64,000 nt of DNA from Coenobita brevimanus. Taxonomy: Eukaryota > Arthropoda > Malacostraca > Decapoda > Coenobitidae. The notes below the pieces were generated by a model that was not told where the DNA came from, made no database searches, and saw only the letters and a list, made by a program, of their open reading frames with translations. This document shows, in pieces, positions 1-10,752 of this stretch. The stretch covers positions 26,925,966 through 26,989,965 of the forward strand of contig CM064657.1 in the NCBI GenBank assembly GCA_032717465.1, read 5' to 3'. Position 1 is the first letter of the stretch. The number at the start of each line of letters is the position of its first letter. Position numbers and translations under genes: made by a program.

Positions 1-712
1 TGAATGTGAGATGGGAGGGAAGGGGAGGGGAGGGAGATGATGGAGAGGGCAAAGGTGTGGTAGTAGGAGACAGGGAGGGCAGGGGTGGTGGAAGAGGAAT
101 AGGGGGTGAGGAGAGGGAAGCGGAAGTCGTGGGAAAGGTTAAGGGAATGTGGGAGAGGGGAAGGAAGGAAGTATTGGGGAGGGGAAGCAAGGGGAGTGGT
201 TGGAGAGGGGAATGAATGGGAATGGTGGGAGAGGAAAATAAAGAGGGTGGTGGCAGAGGGGAAGGAAGGGTAATGGTGTTAAAGGGGAAGAAAGGGAAAC
301 GGTGGGAGAGGGAAAGGCAGGATAATGGAGGGAGAGGGGAAGGAAAGGGTGGTGGTGAGAGAGAAGAAGGAAGGGAGGTCGTAGAAGAGGGGAAGGAAGT
401 GGGGTGGTGGGAGAGAAGAAAGAATCGGGGCGGTGGAAGAGGGGAAGGAATTGGGATGATGAGAGACAAGAGGGGAGGGTGAAAGAGGGAAAGGAAGGGG
501 AGTGGTGGGGAAGGGGAAGGAAAGGGAGTGGTGGGGAAGGGCAGGGAAGAGGAGAGGTGGGGAAGGGGAGGGAAGAGGAGAGGTGGGGAAGGGGAGGGAA
601 GAGGAGAGGTGGGGAAGGGGAAGGAAGGGGAGTGGTGGGAAAGGGGAAGGATGTGGAGTGATGGAGAAAGGAAGGAAGGAGAGTGGTGAGAAAGGGGATG
701 GCTAGTGAAAGA
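1..712. repeat. G/A-rich degenerate minisatellite
   Basis: The plus strand is almost pure purine, built from variations on GGTGGGGAAGGGGA. A 26-bp unit repeats nearly exactly with starts at about 555, 581 and 607; the rest is degenerate. Open frames here read only as Gly/Glu/Arg/Lys low complexity, so no gene is called. The tract may continue to the left of the window. Confidence 0.85.
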
Positions 713-1225
713 AAATGTTCAGGAAAAACTTATACGACGCTGTGCTGCTATGATTATTCCTTAAGTTCTGGCTAAGTTGAATAAAATCAAGATATACCAC
801 CGTTTTAACCAGGAATCCTAAAAACAAAAAGGCAGCACAATTAGTATCATTATTAACAGGTTCAGTAACAATTTATACGAACGATATTTTACTTGGTGAG
901 GTATGTTTCTTCAATCTGAGTTAGATGTAACAGTCTCGTGTCACATCATTCACTATCATGAGTAAGACAATGATATATAAACTCATTTTTACTGGAAGAG
1001 GACATACTGTACAGTGCAGTACAACACGGAGATAAAACAAAACACTTTATTCTGGCATTTAAAAAGCAAAACAATAAAAAAAATCCTCTTCTGAACTTAA
1101 GAAGAGATATATATAGAAGCGGATGCAAATGACCGGTAGGGTCGAGTCTAGTGAATGCAACGATACTGTTTTCGCCGACTGTGCAATGAAGAAATATATT
1201 CTTCCCGCAGAATTTTCTAAATCAC
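713..1225. other. AT-rich unique sequence, no feature
   Basis: Ordinary AT-rich sequence. No coding signal, RNA gene or clear repeat was seen. A fragment near 774-790 (GTTGAATAAAATC) resembles the internal motif of MITE family A but is too short to call. Confidence 0.5.
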
Positions 1226-1345
1226 TGACTAGACTATAATGACAGCTTTTTCATTCTTATTCTTGCTATTGCCAGATGGTTTCATTCAGCTTCAGACAGC
1301 CTCTTAGCAGTAAGAGAGGCTAATGAAGGTTATACCCAACCCTTC
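1226..1345 (+). mobile_element. MITE family A, degenerate left-half fragment
   Basis: It contains ATTCTTGCTATTGCCAG followed by a degenerate form of the GATTTTATTCAGCT motif and then CCTCTTAGCAGTAAGAG. This order is shared with other family A copies in the window (16.76, 57.8 and 55.0 kb). The outer TTAA boundary is not recognisable, so this is a decayed partial copy. Confidence 0.45.
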
Positions 1346-1419
1346 TCATTCGAAAGGTCATTTGTATGGTGGAAAAAAAAATATCATAAGAATCAAATTA
1401 AAACACGTACACTGTAACA

Positions 1420-1563
1420 TAGGGCAGTGGAAAAGAAATACAGTACAATGCAAGAGTAATACAGTGCACTGGAAAAGTAATACAGTGCACTGGAAGAGTG
1501 CACTGGAAAGGGTAACACTGGGCACAGGAAGAGTAACATAATGCACTACAAGAGAAATACAGT
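1420..1563 (+). repeat. 21-bp minisatellite, about six degenerate copies
   Basis: The unit is approximately GTAATACAGTGCACTGGAAAA, best preserved at about 1455-1500 and decaying on both sides. Each unit contains the palindrome GTGCAC, so alternating copies can pair. Open frames on both strands here are translations of the repeat. Confidence 0.75.
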
Positions 1564-1605
1564 GATTCCGACAGAGGCCACAAAGACAAGCAACCTTCCA
1601 GCCTC

Positions 1606-1634
1606 TCTTCCTCCTCCTCCTCCTCCTCCTCCTC
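1606..1634 (+). repeat. (TCC)n microsatellite
   Basis: A run of CTC/TCC trinucleotides, simple sequence. Confidence 0.9.
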
Positions 1635-1869
1635 GTGGACTCCCTAAAGCTTTTACTCTTTATGGCCGCGCCGGGGAGACATCGGGAGAAAAATGATCAA
1701 ACTCGAAACGGTGGAAAAATTCTGGTGTGTGTGGGGCTGGTTGTGATGGAGCACCGCAACACCCAGACCACCATCCCTCCTCCTCCACCACCACCACCAA
1801 CCTTCCTCTTCCTCCCCGCCAAGTGCATCTTTCTTGTATCACTCACCCACTGTCTTACATATACACATC

Positions 1870-1889
1870 AACTCTCTCTCTCTCTCTCA

Positions 1890-1980
<91 letters not shown>
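1870..1980 (+). repeat. Tripartite (CT)n-(CA)n-(GA)n microsatellite
   Basis: A short (CT)n run is followed by (CA)n and then a long (GA)n run. The (CT) and (GA) blocks are reverse complements, so the segment could fold into a stem with the (CA) block as loop. The surrounding frames encode only Ser-Leu, His-Thr and Arg-Glu runs and are not genes. Confidence 0.95.
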
Positions 1981-2585
1981 ATACACTTCTACCTTCCACA
2001 TACACGACCACCTTTCTCTTACTACCTACCCAATACGTTCAATAGTCTTACTGTCCTAAGGCTTCCTACAGGACTCGTATAGACCAAATCATAAAAAAAT
2101 CGCTTAAAGCAGCACCGAGGTAAAAGAAGGAAGTGAATCATAACTGAAACAGAAGGTAATGCAGCATGAATTGCTTAATCTCAGTTCTTTACAATCTGTG
2201 GAGGTTAAAAAAAAAAAAAAAACTGACAAAGATTTCTGTTCTGTGCCTTATAAAGACGATGACAAGGGATTAGATTCCTTTCTATTCCTAAACAGATTAT
2301 ACAGTTTTTAAAGTCATGTTCTGACGCATGCAGTCAGCTATCTTCACTACACAATCCCTGCCAAAGTTTATCTCTGCCTTTACATTTTTCCCGCTAGGAC
2401 ACACACGAACAATACTTCAGCTATGTCCACTATAATGACTGACGATCTATGAATATAAACAACAAAGTGCAAACTACGCGGGATTACAAAAATACTAGTC
2501 AGGTTACTGGTAGTCCTTCAGTACAGTTTTCCCCCTAACAGTGAGATCAGTCATCTGAAAGCAGTACCAACCTAACATCAAACGC
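1981..2585. other. No recognisable feature
   Basis: AT-rich unique sequence with an A run near 2209-2222. No coding or RNA signal was seen. Confidence 0.5.
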
Positions 2586-2716
2586 ATCACCGTGTTCAAT
2601 GGGTTCATGTAGAATTCTTCCATCCCCTTCTTTACAGTGGCTGTGCCCTAATCTGAATACAATCGTCTGGATGTGGCAACTACAGGATAAATATTATATC
2701 ACAGTGTTCGAGGGAT
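2586..2716 (-). mobile_element. MITE family A, two right-end fragments
   Basis: Two right-end-like sequences in the same orientation: CATCACCGTGTTCAATGGG near 2586 and ATCACAGTGTTCGAGGGATTAA ending near 2716. The second is preceded by the internal motif CTGAATACAATCGTCTGG. This matches the family A right half (AAAATCGTCTGAAG...GTACTGAAGGG-TTAA). Two partial copies lie next to each other. Confidence 0.55.
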
Positions 2717-3164
2717 TAAGATTTGTTGTTGCTGTGGCCTCAGGTTCATCTGAAGCATGAACCCATTGGACTGCAGGCTTAATTTGTCCTTCTACAGTCA
2801 ACCATCCTCCTTTCTGGGGATTAGGAGGTTGTTGAAAATTGTAAAATCCAACAGCTGAGTCGCCCAGTGACATCGATGCCACCATATGAAAATGTCCTTC
2901 TCCAGCACCGGGGTTAAAGCTTATGAAGATAGGCTGTAAAGGTATGCGTCCCTTCCTGGTAGGCTGTTCCTTAGGTCTCTTCGGCCTGGCTTTCCAGTAA
3001 CCCGGATATAGCATCTGTCTTTCTGTATGTGCACCAATACACACAAGGTCCAGTGAAGACCGGCCTTTTCCCCGGAACGACAGTGACAAAGCTACCTTTT
3101 CCCTATGCTGGCTAAGTATGAATGGGGAAGGGGCGTCTACAGTGGATATGCATATGAAAGTCAA
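2694..3164 (-). other. Open reading frame of unknown status, 156 codons
   Basis: This is one of the few open frames here that is not low complexity. It has a mixed composition including segments such as RKGRIPLQPIFISFNPG and AVGFYNFQQPPNPQKGGW. I do not recognise a domain, signal peptide or membrane segment. Against a real gene: its last residues (LNPSNTV) are encoded by a MITE family A terminus. Part of it (about 2795-2832) also resembles the dispersed sequence at about 11910-11947. No promoter or splice context is evident. It could be an exon fragment, a decayed transposon gene or chance. Confidence 0.2.
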
Positions 3165-3176
3165 AGTGTTGTACTG

Positions 3177-3179
<3 letters not shown>

Positions 3180-3233
<54 letters not shown>
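3180..3233 (+). repeat. (GT)n(GA)n compound microsatellite
   Basis: About nineteen GT units are followed directly by (GA)n. Confidence 0.95.
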
Positions 3234-3329
3234 ATCTGTATTTTATGTCATAGGTAGAACAAACTACAGTAGATATGGACAATGAAAGCGTTTGAAAGGA
3301 CACACTACCATCATTGCATTAAATGTCCT

Positions 3330-3406
3330 CCATGGTGTGGGCTCGAACCCTAGACTCTGAGGCTCGCGCATCAAGAGATGAATACGCTAACCACCAACCC
3401 ACCGAA
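3330..3406 (-). mobile_element. tRNA-derived SINE head or tRNA pseudogene
   Basis: On the minus strand an A-box-like GTGGTTAGCGTA (complement of 3383-3394) is followed about 34 bp later by GGTTCGAGCCC (complement of 3339-3349), a good match to the Pol III B box GGTTCGANNCC. Spacing fits a type 2 internal promoter. There is no convincing acceptor stem, so a SINE head is more likely than a functional tRNA. The 3' body was not delimited. Confidence 0.6.
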
Positions 3407-3689
3407 AAACTTATTCACTGGCAAACTTCTGATCAACCCCCTGCCGTAACCATGATCTGCTTTTCTAGGACGGCCAAGGCAAGTTGCAAAGCCGTATCAT
3501 GACAGCCAGGACGCTGAATCACACGCAAAATTACTGCAGCATCACTTCCTGTCGTTGGTAAGATTGGATTTGTGTAGGAAGGACGCGGACGGGAGACTGG
3601 AGAATTTTTCCATGTATCTTGTGTTACCCGCAAAAACAAATCAGAGCCACGAGAGGGAAATTATAGTGTGTCTGCTAGTAAATCAGGCC
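3407..3689. other. No recognisable feature
   Basis: Mixed-composition sequence with open frames on both strands but no recognisable domain. Confidence 0.4.
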
Positions 3690-3880
3690 TTCCCAGCAGC
3701 AACACCGCTACCACACCATCAACATACCACATCACAGAACCAACACACCGCCACCACATCACACCGCCATCACATCGTCACACTGCCATCACATCAAATC
3801 GTCACCAAACCACCACCATACCACAGCACCTTCAATACATCACACCACCACCATATCACCACCACAGGACCACCATGAAC
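3690..3880 (+). repeat. Degenerate CCA/CAT-rich simple sequence
   Basis: Irregular repetition of CACCAT, CACATC and CCACCAC motifs. The frames give His/Thr/Pro-rich peptides only. Confidence 0.75.
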
Positions 3881-4384
3881 TTTTAATGACCCTTTCAGTT
3901 CAAAGTGTCGCCGTCTCCAGCCGCCGATTCGATGTTTCCTTGTCTCCTCATTTTTCACGGGTCCGTATTCAATATTATATGCTCCGTCAAAAGCACTGGT
4001 TTACCACACCGCTAATTTCACACAGTCAAAAAACTCCTTCAATAGGATGAGATGTCCTAAACTAAATATGACAATCTGGTTTAACTGGAAATAAGTAAAA
4101 AAAGATATCATCGTTCAGACAGTCAAAGGTATCTGTCTGTCACTTTATACTCATATATCTATAACTGTTTATCTATCTATCTATCTGTACATCCATATTT
4201 GTCTGTGTATCTACCTACGTGTGTACGTGTGTATGAGTTTGTACAGGTATTATTATTAAATACTGTGCGGATAAACAGTCATGCATTATGCGTCAAGAAA
4301 ATTTGTACCTGCTGCTCTCGCCTACTTCTGCTTATCGGAGAACTTTCTGGGGACGCCGCTTCTCCTTACCAAATGGTCGTGGTA
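3881..4384. other. Mostly unique AT-rich sequence with a possible family A fragment
   Basis: A weak family A-like stretch lies at about 4030-4110 (CTCCTTCAATAGGATGAG and, at its end, ATATCATCGTTCAG). A short (TATC)n run is at 4168-4185. Nothing else was seen. Confidence 0.35.
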
Positions 4385-4770
4385 TTCCTTCTGCATCTTC
4401 CCTCCTCCTTTCACTATTTCTCACATCCTCTCAGGACTCTCTCATTCCTCATTTCCTCCTACACTTGCCCGCCATTCTCTCTTTTCCTCCTGTCCCTCCC
4501 CCAGGACCTCCCCCACCTGCTCCTGTCTCCCTTTACCCCTCCTTCATACCTTCCTTCTGCATCTTCCCCCCTCCCTCCCTTTGTTGTCCATTTTTATTTC
4601 TTCATCTTCCTTTCTTCTTCCTGCCTCTCTCCCTCCCTCTCCTCCGACATCCTCTCCCCACCACCGGCATCTACTTCCAGCTCCTCCTCCTCGTCCTCCA
4701 TCTCCCTTTCCCACCCGTGCACCCCTCCTCCTCCTCATCTGGCTTACCGTCCCCCTCTGCATCCTCCCCC
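4385..4770 (+). repeat. Pyrimidine-rich tract
   Basis: Plus strand dominated by C and T (TCCTCCTTT, CTCCCTCCCT and similar). All six-frame translations are Ser/Pro/Leu or Arg/Glu/Gly low complexity. Confidence 0.8.
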
Positions 4771-4783
4771 CCTCGTGGCCAGG

Positions 4784-4799
4784 TGACGTCATGGTAAGT
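4784..4799 (+). promoter_or_regulatory. Perfect CRE palindrome overlapping a consensus 5' splice donor
   Basis: TGACGTCA (4784-4791), the perfect CREB/ATF site, is followed immediately by ATGGTAAGTGAG, which matches the metazoan splice donor MAG|GTRAGT well apart from T at -2. It lies at the 3' edge of a pyrimidine tract in a locally CpG-containing segment. It could be the end of a small first exon, but no partner exon is visible and chance is quite possible. Confidence 0.2.
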
Positions 4800-4868
4800 G
4801 AGCGCTGGGCCGTGATGGATAGAATGTCGGGATGTGCAGCTATTCCCAGGGTACACCACCAACCTTGG

Positions 4869-4870
4869 AT

Positions 4871-4904
<34 letters not shown>

Positions 4905-4905
4905 A

Positions 4906-4956
<51 letters not shown>
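4869..4956 (+). repeat. (CA)n microsatellite, interrupted
   Basis: About forty CA units with two interruptions of the form CAAACA. Confidence 0.95.
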
Positions 4957-4959
<3 letters not shown>

Positions 4960-5097
4960 ATACAGTGGGGTAATTGCGCCAGATTTTTGTTGCGTTTTTC
5001 ATTCCTTGCTAATGTTACGGAAACCAGTGTTGTGATTTGCTTCAGTTTGTTGCCCGAAGTTATGGGTATATGCAAGAGGAAATTATACTGTTAAATT

Positions 5098-5352
5098 CCT
5101 GTACACCAGGAAAACATTTACTACGCTGGGTGGTAACCATATAACCAGATTTTCGCGCCTGGTGGTTTTAATGGGTAATTATTGCGCTCCAATCGGATTC
5201 CAAGGGGTGGTTGGGGTTGATTGCTCATGTAATACCACTCAGGGATGAGTGAGGCTGGTCACTCTCATCTTAAATGTCGGGACCAACTGCCTAGCCCCTG
5301 CCCCCTACGCTCCTCGGGGCAATGTAGGATTGGATGATGGATGGATGGATGA
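5098..5352 (+). mobile_element. Dispersed retroposon 3' end, family D copy 1
   Basis: It starts CCTGTACACCAGG and contains GGGTGGTAACCATATAACC, TTGATTGCTC, a CACTCAGGG block and CTTAAATGTCGGGACCAA. It ends in a GGATGGATGGATG tail. The same order occurs at 14941-15205 and, 5'-truncated, at 45890-46035. The shared 3' microsatellite tail and the truncated third copy are typical of LINE- or SINE-type retroposition. No tRNA promoter was seen, so it is probably the 3' end of a non-LTR element. Confidence 0.75.
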
Positions 5353-6514
5353 AAAAAAAAAAAACAGCCACTGCACAAAATACCTTCACTGAGAGGCTAC
5401 ATGGGAACAGATGATGGCACAATTGTCCCATGCTTTGGGGCAATCGGGCCCTTCTGTATAAAATTAAAATATTTTCGTGCATAAACCCTGTTTCCCAATG
5501 GCATTTAAACCTTCAAACGAACATTAAACACTGCTGAGAACAGAACATTGTGAAATATATAAAAATCATGTTGCATACGCAGAATCAATGTTAAATATCT
5601 TTAAATATGAGTCTCTTCGTCACAAACCAAGGTTTCTCTAATTTTAAAACAATCTGCCCTGTAGATGTGATAATGATGTCTGCGAATGCAGGCTCCTTTA
5701 AAGTCAGAAACCTAGGCTGCACTTTTCGTGACTGTTTTTTGAAAAAAAAAAAAAAAATGCAATGGTTTCTTGCTCATTCAAACTGTGTAACACGCCTTTA
5801 TAATGACAGTCTTTCCCATGGTCTCTACCTGGATAGTGCACTAATATATAATCATACTTTTCTATCCTGCAGTCGGAGTTTGTAAGTCCGCACGATCATA
5901 TTGGTAAACGCTTGAACTTACCTGTAAATGAACCAAATACATAAGTTAGTCGTTCTCAGTGTGTTAAATAGGTTCACAACAATTATAATCGCCATTACAC
6001 GTATTAATATCATGTCGCAATTACCCCATACAACCTTGGCGCAACTTCCCCGTTGGTGTATATAAGGGACTACACGCTATACACCCAAAGCAATAAATTC
6101 ACATGATTACCATAACATCCCTTGTATTGTCCACAGTTACTCACAGCGTTTTGAAGTATGCAGGCAGATTCATTAATTTAGCACAAAACCTTAGCGATCA
6201 CAGGAAATATTTATATGCAGAATTGATTAGCGCTTCCAGGAAATATTTTTACAGAACACTGATGATAAACATTTTTCTTTAAAAAGAGAACATTGTAATC
6301 ACGTCGCATGGAGAAATGTAGGGATTATAACAGAACAATGAGTACCGTATGAATAAATTACTAACGGCTATATTTCAATAAATGCTACAAATTTTGGCAA
6401 CTATTCGTATAATGGATACTTCCAGGTTGTTGGCACATTGACCCCGGACTTGGTGTGATTATCCCGCTGTATGGTATCTATCTATCATTATTTATCTATA
6501 TCTATGTATCTGTC

Positions 6515-6515
<1 letters not shown>
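5353..6515. other. Unique AT-rich sequence, no feature
   Basis: Only A runs (near 5353 and 5743) and AT-rich sequence. The small open frame at 5607-5885 shows no domain. Confidence 0.5.

Positions 6516-6520
<5 letters not shown>

Positions 6521-6580
<60 letters not shown>
6521..6580 (+). repeat. (CA)n microsatellite
   Basis: About thirty uninterrupted CA units, preceded by (TATC)n-like sequence. Confidence 0.95.
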
Positions 6581-6582
<2 letters not shown>

Positions 6583-6839
6583 TAAGGGGTAAGTATATAA
6601 AGAGTATCTGAAGTAGTATTAAATCGTATACAGCTATCGTAGCTTCAAAGGCAAGTGTACATGACACTACAATCTGAAAACTGTGAAAACGTTCTCCAAA
6701 ATACCTGAAAAATAAAACTGAAGTGTAAATCGATATGTATAAGTCGAGCAGAAAAAGTAAGGGAAAAAAATGGTTTGGGAAGTGAAGGAGGCGTGTGTAG
6801 CTGCTAACGAGGGCTATTGGTCCCCTCGCAGCCGCACCC

Positions 6840-7385
6840 TGACACACCCACTACACCCTCCACCTACATGTGTACACCCTCCCAAAACTCTTAAACATTC
6901 AGCCCAACACCCTACTGTATATACAATCTGCCACAACACATACAACCTGCTACAGCTATCCTCCTCCTGCCACAACGCGTATACACCCTGCCACACAGGG
7001 TAAACCTTGCTTCAACCCATATACACCCTACATTATCCTGTACCCTCTCACACTACTCATCCTGCCCTAGTCTGCAAACACACTACCACAACCATAGCCC
7101 TGTTAGTTCCTGTATCCTACCATCCCCACATACTTTGCTATCTACATTCTTCCATACCCACAAGTTCTGCTACAACTCGTACACTCTGCCACGCCCTACA
7201 CCTCGCCACGCTTACATCATGACACACCCCTCCAACCTAATGCACATTCCATCTTACCACACTCAACACTCTACCACACTGTACACCCTGTGGTTATCCC
7301 ATCTTACCATACTCCACACCCTGTCATATTCCGCATCTTCATGCATCTTCCATCATACCATACTCCACACCCTGCCACCCACTTC
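6840..7385 (+). repeat. Degenerate CACCCTG/CCACA array
   Basis: Irregular recurrence of TACACCCTGCCAC-, CCATACTCCACACCCTG- and CATCTTACC-like motifs. The right end (about 7290-7385) shares ACTCCACACCCTG and CATCTTACC with the core of the adjacent palindrome. This suggests the palindrome arose from, or inserted into, the array. Confidence 0.65.
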
Positions 7386-8192
7386 GCATCTACATATTGA
7401 CTGACGTTGTATTTCAAGGGTGTTATTGTGTATTTGCCTTGACGTCAGTACTTGGGAGTAGTGTAAATATCCGGGCAAAACATCATGGCCAGATGTCCGT
7501 CACGGTGAGCATTACGTCGGTGAGCGAACAGAGGTGTCTAGCGTGCCAGTCCCTGTCAGGAAAAGTGTCGTACTTCCACCGTCACACCCACCACAAGTTT
7601 CTACCCAGTCACAGTGTTGATGCCGTTGTGTGTGTGTGTGTGTGGGGGGGGGGGTGGACTGCGAAGGAGTTGGCAGGATCTGCAGAATATGGGGTGCAGC
7701 AGGGTGTACGAGTAGAGTATGGTGAGGTGAAAGAGGCATCAGGGTGTGGAGTGCGGCAGGGTGCGAAGTGGGGTAAGATGGGATATTCATCATCTTACCC
7801 CACTTCGCCCTACATCTCGCCACCCAGCCACACTCCACACCCTGATGCCTCTTTCACCTCACCATACTCTACTCGTACACCCTGCTGCACCCCATATTCT
7901 GCAGATCCTGCCAACTCCTTCGCAGTCCACCCCCCCCCCCACACACACACAACGGCATCAACACTGTGACTGGGTAGAAACTTGTGGTGGGTGTGACGGT
8001 GGAAGTACGACACTTTTCCTGACAGGGACTGGCACGCTAGACACCTCTGTTCGCTCACCGACGTAATGCTCACCGTGACGGACATCTGGCCATGATGTTT
8101 TGCCCGGATATTTACACTACTCCCAAGTACTGACGTCAAGGCAAACACACAGTAACACCCTTGAAATAATACGTCAGTCAATATGTAGATGC
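7386..8192. repeat. 807-bp near-perfect palindrome (foldback)
   Basis: The left arm starts GCATCTACATATTGACTGACG and the right arm ends with its reverse complement at 8192. Arms of about 390 bp match over almost their whole length and meet at a ~10-nt loop (7781-7790). Differences are a handful of substitutions near the outer ends, different lengths of the internal (GT)n-G10 run, and about 14 extra bases near the core of the right arm. No target-site duplication or transposase frame was seen. The open frames in each arm are mirror copies and carry no recognised domain. It could be a foldback transposon, an inverted duplication, or an assembly foldback artefact. Confidence 0.9.
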
Positions 8193-8320
8193 TGAGGGGA
8201 AAAGATAAAAAGGTGGTGTGGCAACTGAGGACGGCAGAAAGCGGCAACGTTTGGGGTGGACACTGGGGCAGAGTTCATCATAGCGTCATCCAATAACTGT
8301 GCTCCCATGCTGGAGTAAAT

Positions 8321-9070
8321 CGTTCTCGTTTTCGTTTTCGTTTTTCAAGGCTCCAATATGCTTGCATGTGTCGGTCTTGGTCACCTAATGGCGGCTCTCC
8401 ACGCTGCACGATCCACTGCAGCCTCCCTGTTCAGTCCCTTAACCCTAAGGTCACACTTAATGACCTCGTCCCATGTCTTTCTCGGTCTACCCCTCATAAC
8501 CCCACCCCCAATATTAACACTTCTCACCTTCCTCACCCAATTATCATCCCCCATCCTCTCCACATGTCCAAACCACCTCAATCCACCTCTCCTCATCACA
8601 ACACCAATACACTCCAGTCCCATCCTACCTCTCAACTCTTCCATTGTAAACCCAGCCCCTCCAGGCCTTGGACGCAGGGACGCACTGCACATCCACCTTA
8701 TCATTGTCATTTCTGTAAGTCTGAGCCGGCGAATATCTTCCTCCTTCATTGCCCAGGTCTCACTGCCATACAGCACTACACTCCTAACGCATGCTGCATA
8801 CAAAGACCCCTTAGCACGTAGGGAGAGCCCTCTCAATGTCAGGAGAGGCAAGAGCTCCCTGAACTTCTTCCAACCACTTCTCACCCTAACCACAGAGCTA
8901 GCTCCAGCCCCACCTCCAGCACAAAACATGTCTCCCAAATAACAAAACTCTTCCACACACTCAAGAGATTCACCAGCAAGTTCAATCCTTTCACGTCTGA
9001 CAATCTCCACCTGCTCACCCCGGCACGCCGTACACATAAAATCGGCATTATCTCGCAGTCTACCTCTCAT
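8321..9070 (-). mobile_element. 5'-truncated non-LTR retrotransposon
   Basis: The minus strand carries the C-terminal end of a LINE reverse-transcriptase ORF. After its stop comes a short 3' UTR and an (AAAACG)n-type tail (complement of 8321-8346), as expected for target-primed retroposition. The element stops at about 9070, upstream of which the frame is closed. It therefore lacks the catalytic core and is dead on arrival. Confidence 0.85.
8381..9070 (-). pseudogene. Reverse transcriptase C-terminal fragment (non-LTR LINE ORF)
   Basis: 229 codons, open throughout. Recognised motifs in order: FCYLGDMF (residues 42-49), KGSLYAACVRSVVLYGSETWA (split here as KGSLYAACV at 88-96 and LYGSETWA at 100-107), MIRWMC (123-128), LRWFGHVERM (164-173), RGRPRKTWDEVI (193-204) and DRAAWRAAI (220-228). 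This is the standard tail after the palm domain of many arthropod non-LTR reverse transcriptases. The YXDD catalytic motif and endonuclease are absent because of 5' truncation. The first residues (RGRLRDNADFMC..C) look like the end of the Cys-rich segment that precedes this tail in such ORFs. The intact frame suggests a fairly recent insertion. Confidence 0.88.
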
Positions 9071-9895
9071 GTCTATTTATGTGACAACATATGCATGGGA
9101 AAACTGTGTTCCTCCGCCATCAATTCCAATATTTCTCTGCATTTGAAAGCTTCTCCTCTAATACAGCTTCGAAACTAAGGGACTCCAACAATTAACTCTG
9201 TCACAAGTAAGGACCCATTTAGGCAGATGAGTTTATTCAGTGGAGGCAAACTTCTGGTAGTCGGATTTAAAAGCGAGTCTTTAAGCTCACTTACTCGCAT
9301 GCACTGTATCTTATTGTGGTTAATGTTGCAGTGCACGATGTATTTTAACAACTGTAGACCCTGAGCAGCCAAAAAGTTATAAAAACTTGAGTGATATCTC
9401 TGATGAAAGTGTTTTAGGACGTGATTTATATTTCTGAACATACATTTTTTTATCCTCCATTCAGAGGTTTTTCATAATCATATTTTTGGAAGCACGAAAT
9501 AATTTAGCTATTCATTCAGTCGTTTTTTCAGCACTTTTTCCCTGGTGCACATAAAGCCTCTCAGCCGCCAGCAAAGGGTCGGAGTGCAGGCCGGCTTTGT
9601 AGAGGCAGCCGCAATCACGGGTGGAATTTATAAATTCTCCCAAGCTCAATTTGTGTATAATATTGACAATGTATACGTTTATCTTCACTTATATACCTAC
9701 GAAACATATTACACTCGAAAGAGAATATAAAAAATGCAAAATACGTAAGAAGATATGATCTGTGACAATAGTTAGTTGTAAAAGAGACTTGCTTATCCAG
9801 TTATCTGGTTCAGATCCATTCTAAATACTTGTCATGGCCCTCTAAATGACGTGAGGCTGCGGCGGAGGGGGTGTGGTGGCCGTCTGTTTGATGTG
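9071..9895. other. Unique sequence, no feature
   Basis: AT-rich sequence with no coding, RNA or repeat signal. Confidence 0.5.
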
Positions 9896-10672
9896 GTCCT
9901 CCTCATTACCGGCTCCACGCCTCCACCAACGGGAAGGCGTGGGGGGGGGGAGGTCTAAAAGGGGGGATGGTGTAGGTCAGGGCTCAAAGGTCAGGAAGGG
10001 AAGGGCTGGTACGGATCTGGCTGGAGATGAAGAAAGGGAAGATTAAATATGAGTTGAGGGCAAGGATAGATTGGTACAGGTCAAGATGAGATCTGTGAAT
10101 GTCAGGTAAGATAGCTGACGTGTAAGTTTGTCAAGTCACAAAGGTCAGGTTGGGTAGGATCAGTACGATAAGTAAGACACGATACGAATGTCTGCTACAG
10201 GTCAAATTGACATGGTTGACAGGTGAGAAAAGTGAGAGTAGGAGGGAGATAAGGCTGGGAGGTATTTTCGGTGTATATTAGGCCAGGAAGTTTAGACCAG
10301 ATGGTGTTGGATGACGGGTTAGCAAAGGGCTGGCTGGGTTGAGGGGATTCACACACACAACTGGTCACCTCCGCAACATTCTCCTGTTTTCTCTCTTTTC
10401 TTGCGACCTCCAGTGTTTTCTAGCAAAAGTGTCCAAGCATATCGAATGGAAAGTATCTTGGTTCTGGTTTGAAATGATATACAGGAGATGCTGAGGAAGT
10501 TCATGAGAAAAGTGGGTTGAATCAAGATGGTGAGAGCAAGCAGAGGGCAAGCCAGCAAGCCAATGTGAAGGGTGGCCAGTTCAGGGTTAATATTGGCAGC
10601 AAGACTGTGGAGCTGCGAGGATGAACCTGTGAATTAACGGGAAGTAGACTGAGAAAGTAAGCGGGTAGAAGC

Positions 10673-10752
<80 letters not shown>

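Noticed and set aside
3330..3406. Functional tRNA gene
   Set aside because: A and B boxes are present but no acceptor stem pairing or anticodon arm could be built convincingly.
7397..8247. Protein-coding frames of 190 and 145 codons on opposite strands
   Set aside because: They are mirror copies created by the palindrome, run into flanking array sequence, and show no recognised domain.
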